Notes: generated by a model not told the origin, from the letters alone. DNA of 6,151 nt from Acetobacteraceae bacterium (GCA_947446625.1 CANFIE010000243.1:1-6151); one strand, 5' to 3'; positions 1 to 5,867 are shown, counted from the first letter of the stretch. Translations and numbers: made by a program.

Positions 1-12
1 CCTGCTGGTTTC

Positions 13-43
13 CTGACCGCCCCTTGCCCTGACCGCCCTTGCC
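13..43. repeat. Short C-rich tandem duplication upstream of the first gene
   Basis: Two adjacent near-identical units, 16 bases at 13-28 and 15 bases at 29-43, both starting CTGACCGCC and ending CTTGCC and differing by one C. A partial third CTTG follows. Read on the minus strand, one frame gives a Lys/Gly/Gln-rich low-complexity peptide, so this could be the edge of an upstream gene's tail or simply leader DNA. The window edge prevents a decision. No convincing promoter was found in 1-102. Confidence 0.5.
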
Positions 44-102
44 CTTGGCGCCCGCCTTGGCCAGGGTAGGGCATCGGTAGAAACCAATAAGGAAACGCCT
101 GC

Positions 103-2205
103 ATGTCCGGCCTGGCCGCGCCTGATTTCTCTTCGTTGAATGCGCTGGTGCGCCCGGCCTCCATTGCCCTCATTGGCGCGTCCGACGACCCCATTCGTAT
201 TGGCGGCCGGCCCATCAGCTACATGAAGCAGCGCGGCTATGCCGGGCAGCTTTGGCCGGTAAACCCCAACCGCCCAACGGTGCAGGGCCTGCCCGCCTTC
301 GCCAGCGTGGCCGCGCTGCCGGCCGCGCCCGATGTGGGCATTGTGGCGGTGCCGGCCAGCCACGCCATTCAGGCGGTGGACGAACTCGGCAAAAAGGGCT
401 GCCGCGCCGTCATCATGTTCTCGGCCGGCTTCGCGGAGATGAACGAGGCCGGCGCCGCCGAGCAGGAACGCATGACGGCGGTGGCGAAAAGCCACGGCAT
501 CCGCCTGCTGGGGCCGAATTGCCTGGGCGTGTTCAACGCCAGCATTGAATACTACGCCACCTTCTCCGCCAGCTTTGAGAAAGGCTGGCCGCTGCCGGGC
601 CGCATTGGCATTGCCAGCCAGTCCGGCGCCTATGGCACGCATCTTTACGCCGCCAGCCTGGACCGGGGCCTCGGCACCGCCGTCTGCATCACCACGGGCA
701 ACGAGGCCGAGGTGGCGCTGGGCGATGTGCTGGGCTGGATGGCCCAGGCACCGGAAGTGGATGTGATCTGCGCCTATGCCGAGGGCATCCGCGAGAGCGA
801 GAAATTCATCGCCGCGCTGAAGCTGGCCCGCGCCAATCGCAAGCCGGTAGTGATGATGAAGGTGGGCCGCAGCGCCCTGGGTGGCCATGCCGCCAAAAGC
901 CACACCGCCAGCATTGCCGGCGACGATACCGTGACCCAGGCAGTGCTGGATGAGTTCGGCGTGGTTCGCGCCCGCACCACCGAGGAAATGCTCGACATCG
1001 CCTATGCCGCCACCCGCCGCATCTACCCGGCGGGCAACACCATGGGCGTGCTTACCGTCTCGGGCGGCGCCGGCGTGTTGATCTCGGACGCTGCCGAACT
1101 GGCCGGCGTGGCCATGCCGGAAATGCCTGCCGCCACCCAGGAAAAGCTGCGCGAACTGGTGCCATTCTGCGCCCCGCGCAACCCGGTGGACTGCACCGCG
1201 CAGGTCACCAACCAGATGGACCTGATCGCCCCCTTTGGTGACGCCATTGCGGCCGAGGGCGGCTATTCCTCCATCCTGGCCTTCTGGTCGCAAACCGCGG
1301 CTGGCAGCAGCATTGGCCCGCGCCTGCTGGTGGAAATGGCCGCCATGCGCGCCCGCCACCCGGACCGGCTGTGGGTGATGAGCATGCTGGCCCCCAACCG
1401 GGTGAAGGCCTACGAGGAGGCCGGCTTCCTGGTGTTTGAGGATCCGTCCCGCGCGGTGAACGCCATTGCCGCCATGGGCCGCTTTGGTGATTCCTTTGCC
1501 GCCGTGGATGGCCCGGAAGTGCCCTTCCCGCTGGCGATACTGCCCGAGACCACCCCCAGCGAAGCCGTCGCCAAGGCGCTGCTGGAAGCCGCCGGCGTGC
1601 CCGCCGTGCCGGAAGCCGCCTGCGCCAGCGTGGAAGCCGCGGTCAGCGCGGCGGAGACGTTCGGCTACCCCGTTGTGCTGAAGATCCTCTCGCCGGACAT
1701 CCTGCACAAGTCGGAGATCGGCGGCGTACTGCTGGACGTGACCGGCGCCGAGGCCGTGCGCGCCGGCTTTGCCACCCTGCTGGAACGCGCCCAGCAGCAC
1801 GCCCCCTCTGCCCGCATCGAGGGTGTGCTGGTGGCCAAGCAAATCAAAGGCGCGGTGGAGATGGCCTTCGGCGTGCTGCAGGACCCGGTATTTGGCCCGG
1901 TGGCCATGGTCGGCCTGGGTGGCATCTTCATCGAGGTGCTGAAGGACGTCGCCTTCCGCCGCTGCCCCTTCGACACCACCGAAGCCGAGCGCATGATCCG
2001 CAGCCTCAAGGGCTTTCCCCTGCTGGATGGCGTGCGCGGCCGGCCCAAGGCGGATGTGGCGGCACTGGCAAAAGCACTCTCGGCGCTCAGCGCCTTTGCC
2101 GTGGCCGCCGGCCCCCGGCTGGCGGGGGTGGACGTGAACCCCATGCTGGTGCTGCCCGCCGGCCAGGGCTGCTACGCCGCCGATGCGGTGGTTGAAGTAG
2201 GGTAA
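103..2205 (+). CDS. Acetate--CoA ligase family protein (ADP-forming acyl-CoA synthetase, fused alpha-beta)
   Basis: Cytoplasmic enzyme expected to make an acyl-CoA from a carboxylic acid, CoA and ATP, releasing ADP and phosphate through a phosphohistidine intermediate. The 700 residues match the usual length of single-chain members. Domain order is a CoA-binding Rossmann domain (about 12-140; IGASDDP at 24-30, LLGPNCLG at 135-142), two succinyl-CoA-ligase-like domains (about 150-460; SQSGAYG at 172-178) and a C-terminal ATP-grasp domain (about 480-700; GYPVVLK at 521-527, GLGGIFIEVLKD at 604-615, GVDVNP at 675-680). His267 in SHTASIAG aligns with the phosphorylated histidine of succinyl-CoA synthetase alpha. 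The start is supported by AAGGAA at 89-94, eight bases before the ATG. The acid used cannot be told from sequence; relatives act on acetate, aromatic, pimelic or other acids. The Bug gene follows after 79 bases, so co-transcription is plausible. Confidence 0.93.
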   Translation: MSGLAAPDFSSLNALVRPASIALIGASDDPIRIGGRPISYMKQRGYAGQLWPVNPNRPTVQGLPAFASVAALPAAPDVGIVAVPASHAIQAVDELGKKGCRAVIMFSAGFAEMNEAGAAEQERMTAVAKSHGIRLLGPNCLGVFNASIEYYATFSASFEKGWPLPGRIGIASQSGAYGTHLYAASLDRGLGTAVCITTGNEAEVALGDVLGWMAQAPEVDVICAYAEGIRESEKFIAALKLARANRKPVVMMKVGRSALGGHAAKSHTASIAGDDTVTQAVLDEFGVVRARTTEEMLDIAYAATRRIYPAGNTMGVLTVSGGAGVLISDAAELAGVAMPEMPAATQEKLRELVPFCAPRNPVDCTAQVTNQMDLIAPFGDAIAAEGGYSSILAFWSQTAAGSSIGPRLLVEMAAMRARHPDRLWVMSMLAPNRVKAYEEAGFLVFEDPSRAVNAIAAMGRFGDSFAAVDGPEVPFPLAILPETTPSEAVAKALLEAAGVPAVPEAACASVEAAVSAAETFGYPVVLKILSPDILHKSEIGGVLLDVTGAEAVRAGFATLLERAQQHAPSARIEGVLVAKQIKGAVEMAFGVLQDPVFGPVAMVGLGGIFIEVLKDVAFRRCPFDTTEAERMIRSLKGFPLLDGVRGRPKADVAALAKALSALSAFAVAAGPRLAGVDVNPMLVLPAGQGCYAADAVVEVG

Positions 2206-2221
2206 GCACCCTTGACCCATC

Positions 2222-2246
2222 GCGCGCGGGCCCCCAACCTGCGCGC
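2222..2246 (+). other. Hairpin between synthetase and Bug genes
   Basis: GCGCGCGGG at 2222-2230 pairs with CCTGCGCGC at 2238-2246 (nine pairs, one G-U) around a seven-base loop. No T-run follows, so it is not a canonical intrinsic terminator. It could protect a 3' end, attenuate read-through or have no role. Confidence 0.5.
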
Positions 2247-2284
2247 AACAGGGAGAATGCCGGTCGCCATTTCTGGAGCGACCC

Positions 2285-3259
2285 ATGATTCGCATTTCAC
2301 GCCGCGCGCTGTTCGCCACCACTGCGGGCGCCGGCCTGGCCCTGGCCACTCCGGCCCTGGCCTATCCTGACCGTACCATCCGCATCATCTCGGGCTTTCC
2401 GCCCGGTGGGCTGAACGACATCGTGGCCCGCGCCATGGCCCAGGCGCTTACCCCCATCCTCGGCCAGTCCGTGGTGGTGGAAAACCGCGCCGGGGCTGGT
2501 GGCGGCATCGGCGCCACCGCCGCCGCCCGCGCCACGCCCGACGGCCACACGCTGTGGATGGGCATTGTCGATACCCAGGCCATCAACCCCTTTGCCTATC
2601 GCGACCTGCAATACGACCCGGCCAAGGACTTCGCGCCCATCAGCCTGGTGGCGCGGTTTCCCTTCGCCCTGGTGGCTGGCCCCAGTCAGTCCGGCATTGC
2701 CAGCTTCCCGGCCCTTATCGCCAAGGCCAAGCAGCGGGCCGATGGCATCACCTATGCCAGCTGGGGCGTGGCCAGCACGCCGCATCTGGCCATGGAACGG
2801 CTGTGCCGCGCCCTGGATGTGAAGATGCTGCACGTGCCCTTCACCGGCCAGGCCCCGGCCATGCAGGCGGTGATGGCCAGCCAGGTGGACATCATGCCGC
2901 TGCCCGCCGGCGGCGCCGAGAGCATGACCCGCGACGGCAAGACCCGCGCCCTGGCCGTATTGGCCCCGGGCGAGATTCCGCTGTTCCCGGGCGTGCCGGC
3001 CATCAAGACCTTCGGCGTGCCGCTGGAAGCCGGGCTGTGGAAGGCGATCTACGCCCCCGCCCGCACGCCGCAGCCGGTGATTGCCCAGCTGAACCAGGCG
3101 GTGCGCCAGGCCCTGGCCGCCCCGGTGGTGGTGGATGTGCTGCGCCAGCAGGGCGCGGTGGCCGAACCCAGCACGCCGGAAGCCCTGGCCGAGCTGGGCC
3201 GCACCGAAATGCTGGCCTGGGGCGAGGTTGTGCGCGCCACCAACGCGATGGTGAACTGA
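2285..3259 (+). CDS. Bug-family (TTT) periplasmic solute-binding protein
   Basis: A 324-residue extracytoplasmic binding protein of the Bug/TctC family, which captures small carboxylates for tripartite tricarboxylate transporters or acts as a sensor. Residues 1-26 form an export signal: a twin arginine at 6-7 in SRRALF, a hydrophobic stretch and ATPALA, with likely cleavage before Tyr27. The SRR context allows Tat export, though Sec is possible. Family marks are FPPGGLND at 38-45 (the ligand-carboxylate loop), ENRAGAGGGIG at 66-76, YDPAKDFAPIS at 110-120, HVPFTGQAPAMQAVM at 183-197 and YAPARTP at 256-262. GGAG at 2275-2278 lies six bases before the ATG and supports this start. No membrane partners (TctA/TctB) are present, as is common for the many orphan Bug genes in Proteobacteria. 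The ligand is unknown; the adjacent acyl-CoA synthetase suggests an organic acid. A terminator follows directly. Confidence 0.93.
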   Translation: MIRISRRALFATTAGAGLALATPALAYPDRTIRIISGFPPGGLNDIVARAMAQALTPILGQSVVVENRAGAGGGIGATAAARATPDGHTLWMGIVDTQAINPFAYRDLQYDPAKDFAPISLVARFPFALVAGPSQSGIASFPALIAKAKQRADGITYASWGVASTPHLAMERLCRALDVKMLHVPFTGQAPAMQAVMASQVDIMPLPAGGAESMTRDGKTRALAVLAPGEIPLFPGVPAIKTFGVPLEAGLWKAIYAPARTPQPVIAQLNQAVRQALAAPVVVDVLRQQGAVAEPSTPEALAELGRTEMLAWGEVVRATNAMVN

Positions 3260-3266
3260 GGCTCTC

Positions 3267-3292
3267 GGCTGCCTTTCGGGCGGCCCTGTTTT
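3267..3292 (+). terminator. Intrinsic terminator of the Bug gene
   Basis: GGCTGCC at 3267-3273 pairs with GGCGGCC at 3279-3285 (one G-U; a further U-G closes the loop to TTC). TGTTTT follows at 3287-3292. The stem starts eight bases after the Bug stop codon. This is the most canonical Rho-independent terminator in the window and separates the Bug gene from the GST gene. Confidence 0.72.
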
Positions 3293-3300
3293 GCAACATG

Positions 3301-3326
3301 GCGGCTGGGGCCTGGGCCTCAGCCGC
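3301..3326 (+). other. Strong 11-bp hairpin in the leader of the GST gene
   Basis: GCGGCTGGGGC at 3301-3311 pairs with GCCTCAGCCGC at 3316-3326 (ten Watson-Crick pairs and one G-U) around a CTGG loop. It can extend to 3299/3328 with one more G-U and a T-A pair. There is no T-run. It ends 20 bases before the GST ATG, which has only a weak AGG at 3334-3336 as ribosome binding site, so it may influence translation or mRNA stability. Confidence 0.6.
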
Positions 3327-3346
3327 TACATCCAGGCGTGCTCCGC

Positions 3347-3988
3347 ATGTATAAGGTCATCAGCGCCACCCCCAGCCCCTATGCCCGCAAGGTGCGTATC
3401 GCCCTGCTGGAAAAGGCCATTCCGTTTGAGGTGCAGACCGAGGTGCCCTGGCACGGCACCACCGCCACCCCAGCCTATAACCCGCTGGAAAAGCTGCCCG
3501 TTCTGGTGCTGCCCGATGGCAGCGGCGTGTATGAAAGCCGCTTCATCCTGGAATGGCTGGAGGTGATGCACCCCTCCCCGGCCCTGCAACCGGCCGACCC
3601 CCTGCAGCGCCTGGCCGCCCGGCAGATTGAGGTGATTGCCGATGGCATCTGCGATGCCGTGGTGCTGCTGTTCTTTGAGCGCATGCGCGGCGCCGGCCAG
3701 GCCAGCGAGCCCTGGATGGCACGGCAGCGCCGCAAGGTGGAAGGCGGGCTGCGCGCCCTGGCGCAACGGGCCGAGGCCGCGGGCGATGGCTGGCTGGTGG
3801 GTGACAGCTTCGGCCTGGCCGAGATCGCCGCCGGTACTGTTTTAGGCTACCTCGCAGTCCGTTTTCAGGAGTTGGACTGGCGCGGCCAATACCCCGCCCT
3901 GGCGGCGCTGAGCGCGAAGCTCGAAGCCCGTCCCTCCTTCCGCGCCACGGTACCGGTGCCGCAGAGCATTACCGAAGCGGTGGTCTGA
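3347..3988 (+). CDS. Glutathione S-transferase family protein
   Basis: A 213-residue cytoplasmic GST-fold protein, normal in length. The thioredoxin-like domain spans about 1-78 and the all-helical C-terminal domain about 85-205. Ser10 in PSPYARKVR is the likely glutathione-activating residue, as in Ser-type bacterial classes. NPLEKLP (45-51) supplies the cis-proline Pro51, and YESRFILEWLE at 62-72 contains the Glu63-Ser64 pair that usually holds the gamma-glutamyl group. The N-capping box of helix 6, usually S/T-x-x-D, reads G156-L-A-E159, a deviation. I chose the ATG at 3347 because the protein then begins MYKVISATPSPYARK, the normal first beta strand. A GTG at 3338 would add only three residues. 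The ribosome binding site is weak. The substrate is unknown; many such proteins detoxify electrophiles or serve in aromatic degradation. Codons around residues 163-178 are less GC-biased than the rest. Confidence 0.9.
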   Translation: MYKVISATPSPYARKVRIALLEKAIPFEVQTEVPWHGTTATPAYNPLEKLPVLVLPDGSGVYESRFILEWLEVMHPSPALQPADPLQRLAARQIEVIADGICDAVVLLFFERMRGAGQASEPWMARQRRKVEGGLRALAQRAEAAGDGWLVGDSFGLAEIAAGTVLGYLAVRFQELDWRGQYPALAALSAKLEARPSFRATVPVPQSITEAVV

Positions 3989-3999
3989 GCCACAAACCC

Positions 4000-4127
4000 C
4001 GGCCCGCAGGGCCGAGCACCCGAACGGGTGCCGCCGCCAATGCGGCGAAGCCCAGCCGGGCGGAGGCCCGGCGCCCGGCGATTGAGGGCAAGAACCCACC
4101 CGCTTGCCAGCGGCGCCCAGTTGGGTT
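4000..4127 (+). other. Cluster of tandem hairpins, candidate structured RNA or leader
   Basis: This fills most of the 168-base gap between the GST and MaoC genes. Perfect stems follow one another: CGGCCC/GGGCCG (4000-4014, loop GCA), GCACCC/GGGTGC (4016-4031, loop GAAC), CGCCGC/GCGGCG (4032-4047, loop CAAT) and GCCGGGC/GCCCGGC (4055-4072, loop GGAG). Then AACCCA at 4093-4098 pairs with TGGGTT at 4122-4127 and encloses CCGCT/AGCGG (4100-4113, loop TGCC). There is no T-run and no convincing reading frame. The array could be the 5' leader of the MaoC mRNA, a 3' stabilising element of the GST mRNA, or a small RNA. That the structures can form is seen; that they are functional is inferred. Confidence 0.55.
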
Positions 4128-4145
4128 GAATGACGGCAAGCAACC

Positions 4146-4150
4146 GGGGA
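4146..4150 (+). promoter_or_regulatory. Ribosome binding site deciding the MaoC start
   Basis: GGGGA lies six bases before the ATG at 4157. The earlier in-frame ATG at 4130 has no comparable site and touches the end of the hairpin cluster, so 4157 is preferred. Confidence 0.6.
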
Positions 4151-4156
4151 ACCGCC

Positions 4157-5014
4157 ATGGCCATCAACTACGAAAGCCTGCTGAACTACCGCATTCCGGA
4201 GGTTCGGCAGACGCTGCGCTGGCAGGATACCGCGCTGTACAATTTCTCCATCGGCCTGGGGCAGGACCCGATGGATGAGCAGCAGTTGGATTTCCTCTAC
4301 GAACCCCGGCTGAAGGCCATGCCGAGCATGCCCGTGGTGCTCGCCTCCCCCGGCTTCTGGAGCCGCAACGAGGATACCGGCATCGACTGGGTGAAGATTG
4401 TGCATGGCGAACAGGGCCTGGTGCTGCACAAGCCGCTGCCGGTGGAAGCCGAGTTGATCGGCCGCAGCCGGGTGACCGGCCTGGTGGACCGCGGCCCCGG
4501 CAAGGGCGCGCTGATGTATTCCGAGCGCGAGGTGCTGAACGCCGCCACCGGGGAAAAGCTGGCCACGCTGACCAGCACCAGCTTTCTGCGCGGCGATGGC
4601 GGCTTTGGCGGCCCTGCCGGCCCGGTGAAGCAGCCCCACCCCGAGCCCGACCGCGCCCCGGACCTGGCGCTGGACATTCCCACCCGGCCGGAACAGGCGC
4701 TGGTGTATCGGCTGAACAGCGACCTCAACCCGCTGCATATCGACCCCCAGGTGGCCAAGGCGGCGGGCTTCCCGCGCCCCATTCTGCATGGGTTGTGCAC
4801 CTTCGGCACCGTCTGCCATGCCCTGCTGCGCAGCCTGTGCGGCTACGACCCCGCCCGGTTTGGCCAGATGGACCTGCGCTTCTCCTCCCCGGTCTATCCC
4901 GGCGAGACCATCCGCACCGAGATCTGGCACGAGGCCGGTGGCGCCAGCTTCCGCGCCCGGGTAGTGGAGCGCGACAAGCTCGTGGTCAGCAATGGGCTTT
5001 TCCGCTTCGCCTGA
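4157..5014 (+). CDS. MaoC family dehydratase, two-hotdog hydratase 2 type (R-specific enoyl-CoA hydratase)
   Basis: A 285-residue cytoplasmic protein resembling the hydratase 2 part of MFE-2. It is expected to add water to trans-2-enoyl-CoA to give (R)-3-hydroxyacyl-CoA, or the reverse. The N-terminal hotdog half (about 1-150) has YNFSIGLGQDP at 28-38, the conserved block around HGEQGL at 83-88, and SFLRGDGGFGGP at 142-153. The catalytic C-terminal half (about 165-285) has YRLNSDLNPLHIDP at 184-197, where Asp189 and His194 correspond to the catalytic pair, followed by GFPRPILHGLCTFG at 204-217. The usual Gly before the catalytic Asp is Ser188. Length and two-domain layout match bacterial hydratase 2 homologues. 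An ATG at 4130 would add nine residues (MTASNRGTA) with no family support. The CoA-transferase subunit gene follows after 95 structured bases. The acyl chain acted on cannot be inferred. Confidence 0.92.
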   Translation: MAINYESLLNYRIPEVRQTLRWQDTALYNFSIGLGQDPMDEQQLDFLYEPRLKAMPSMPVVLASPGFWSRNEDTGIDWVKIVHGEQGLVLHKPLPVEAELIGRSRVTGLVDRGPGKGALMYSEREVLNAATGEKLATLTSTSFLRGDGGFGGPAGPVKQPHPEPDRAPDLALDIPTRPEQALVYRLNSDLNPLHIDPQVAKAAGFPRPILHGLCTFGTVCHALLRSLCGYDPARFGQMDLRFSSPVYPGETIRTEIWHEAGGASFRARVVERDKLVVSNGLFRFA

Positions 5015-5034
5015 GCGCGGCATAACCGACCAAC

Positions 5035-5042
5035 AAGGAGGG
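5035..5042 (+). promoter_or_regulatory. Perfect Shine-Dalgarno sequence without an obvious gene
   Basis: AAGGAGGG is the best anti-SD match seen in the window's gaps, yet no ATG or GTG follows at a usable distance. The only nearby start is TTG at 5046, three bases later. It would encode a 24-residue frame (5046-5120) overlapping the start of the CoA-transferase gene by 11 bases in another frame. The CoA-transferase gene has its own site at 5098-5103. Confidence 0.45.
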
Positions 5043-5090
5043 CGGTTGATCCACGGCCTGCGGCGATCCCGCCAGGGCCGATCAAGCGCC
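5041..5090 (+). promoter_or_regulatory. Long imperfect stem-loop in the CoA-transferase leader
   Basis: The stem is built as GGCG (5041-5044) with CGCC (5087-5090), a G-G mismatch (5045/5086), TTGATC (5046-5051) with GATCAA (5080-5085), a CAC bulge (5052-5054), GGCC (5055-5058) with GGCC (5076-5079), a small internal loop, and GGCG (5062-5065) with CGCC (5070-5073) around loop ATCC. That is about 18 pairs over 50 bases. The first two bases are the last two Gs of the Shine-Dalgarno sequence at 5035-5042. The hairpin ends eight bases before AAGAGG, the likely ribosome binding site of the next gene. There is no T-run, so a terminator is unlikely; an RNA regulatory or stabilising element is plausible. 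Confidence 0.55.
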
Positions 5091-5109
5091 AGCGCCCAAG
5101 AGGTATGGA

Positions 5110-5790
5110 ATGATCAATAAGATTGTGCAGACCATGGCCGAGGCCCTGGATGGCATCAAGGACGGCTCGACCGTGCTGATTGGTGGCTTCGGCAGCGTCG
5201 GCCAGCCCGACGCGCTGATCGAGGCGCTGATCGAGGTGGGGGCGAAGAACCTCACCATTGCGCTGAACAACGCCGGCAGCGGCCGCGTGGGCGTGGCCAA
5301 GCTGATGGACAATGGCTGCGTGCGGAAGATCATCTGCTCCTTCCCCCGCAGTAGCGACCCGGTGGTGTTCGAGACGCTGTACCGCGAAGGCAAGCTTGAA
5401 CTCGAAATCACCCCGCAGGGCACCCTGGCCGAGCGTATCCGCGCCGCCGCCGCCGGCATTCCTGCCTTCTTCACCGCCACGGGCGCCGGCACGCTGCTGG
5501 CCCGCGGCAAGGAAAGCCGGGTGATCGATGGCCGCGAATATATTCTGGAAACGGCGCTGAAGGCCGATGTGGCGCTGGTGGAGGCCTGGGAGGCCGACCG
5601 CTGGGGCAACCTCGTTTATCGGGGCTCGGGCGCCAACTTCAACCCCACCATGGCGGCGGCGGCCACGCTGACCGTGGCGCAGGTGCAGAACATTCGTGAG
5701 TTGGGCGAGTTGCACCCGCACATGATCGGCACCCCCGGGGTGTATGTGAACCGCGTTATCCAGGTGGACCGCGGCGCGCCCTGGGCTTGA
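5110..5790 (+). CDS. CoA transferase subunit A, 3-oxoadipate CoA-transferase (PcaI)-like
   Basis: A 226-residue family I CoA-transferase alpha subunit. With a beta subunit it would move CoA from succinyl-CoA to a 3-oxoacid such as 3-oxoadipate or acetoacetate. Family marks are the glycine-rich CoA loop GGFGSVGQP at 25-33, NNAGSG at 53-58, IICSFPR at 74-80, TPQGTLAERIRAAAAGIPAFFT at 101-122 (signature region of the alpha subunit), DRWGNLVYRG at 163-172 and NFNPTMAAAA at 176-185. The wording is closer to PcaI/CatI than to ScoA, but the true substrate is uncertain, so no symbol is given. AAGAGG at 5098-5103, six bases upstream, supports the ATG. The catalytic glutamate of these enzymes is on the beta subunit, whose gene normally follows directly or overlaps. 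Here a hairpin and AT-rich DNA follow instead, so the partner must be elsewhere or is missing. Confidence 0.92.
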   Translation: MINKIVQTMAEALDGIKDGSTVLIGGFGSVGQPDALIEALIEVGAKNLTIALNNAGSGRVGVAKLMDNGCVRKIICSFPRSSDPVVFETLYREGKLELEITPQGTLAERIRAAAAGIPAFFTATGAGTLLARGKESRVIDGREYILETALKADVALVEAWEADRWGNLVYRGSGANFNPTMAAAATLTVAQVQNIRELGELHPHMIGTPGVYVNRVIQVDRGAPWA

Positions 5791-5812
5791 GCCTGGGTGA
5801 CCTGAACTGGGC

Positions 5813-5867
5813 CTGGGCCGGCAGCGCAACAGCCTGCCGGCCCAGACACTGCAACAGTACTATTTTT
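5813..5867 (+). terminator. 12-bp hairpin after the CoA-transferase gene, probable terminator
   Basis: CTGGGCCGGCAG at 5813-5824 pairs perfectly with CTGCCGGCCCAG at 5834-5845 around a nine-base loop. A small second stem, ACTG/CAGT (5848-5858), precedes TATTTTT at 5861-5867. The T-run is about 17 bases from the main stem, not adjacent, so termination may rely on the second stem or on Rho. The position 23 bases after the stop fits the end of the transcription unit. Confidence 0.58.

Noticed and set aside
57..83. Possible sigma-70 promoter (TTGGCC, TAGAAA) before the first gene
   Set aside because: Poor match to both boxes and a 15-base spacer; not distinguishable from background.
2243..2251. 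The 9-mer GCGCAACAG shared with 5824-5832 in the terminator loop
   Set aside because: A single 9-base match in 6 kb, with different structural contexts, is readily explained by chance.
2554..3354. A 266-codon + strand frame overlapping the Bug gene in another frame
   Set aside because: Arg/Gly/Pro/His-rich shadow of the Bug coding sequence, with no ribosome binding site and no family resemblance.
4000..4072. CRISPR-like or REP-type repeat array
   Set aside because: The four hairpins have different sequences and no regular repeat-spacer pattern, so they are not copies of one unit.
4082..4129. A 15-codon TTG frame after the GGAGG in the fourth hairpin loop
   Set aside because: The GGAGG is about 15 bases from the TTG and is part of a stem-loop; the frame has no further support.
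3842..5023. A 393-codon open frame on the minus strand, opposite the MaoC gene and the GST end
   Set aside because: Its translation is rich in Gly, Ala, Arg, Gln and His with no recognisable domain, and it lies wholly opposite well-identified + strand genes. Long antisense frames are expected in GC-rich genes with strong third-position bias.
5105..5113. ATG-GAA-TGA mini-frame overlapping the CoA-transferase start
   Set aside because: Two codons only; almost certainly chance, though it lies next to the real start.
4894..5829. A 311-codon minus-strand frame opposite the CoA-transferase gene
   Set aside because: Same composition artefact; no domain recognised, and the + strand gene is unambiguous.
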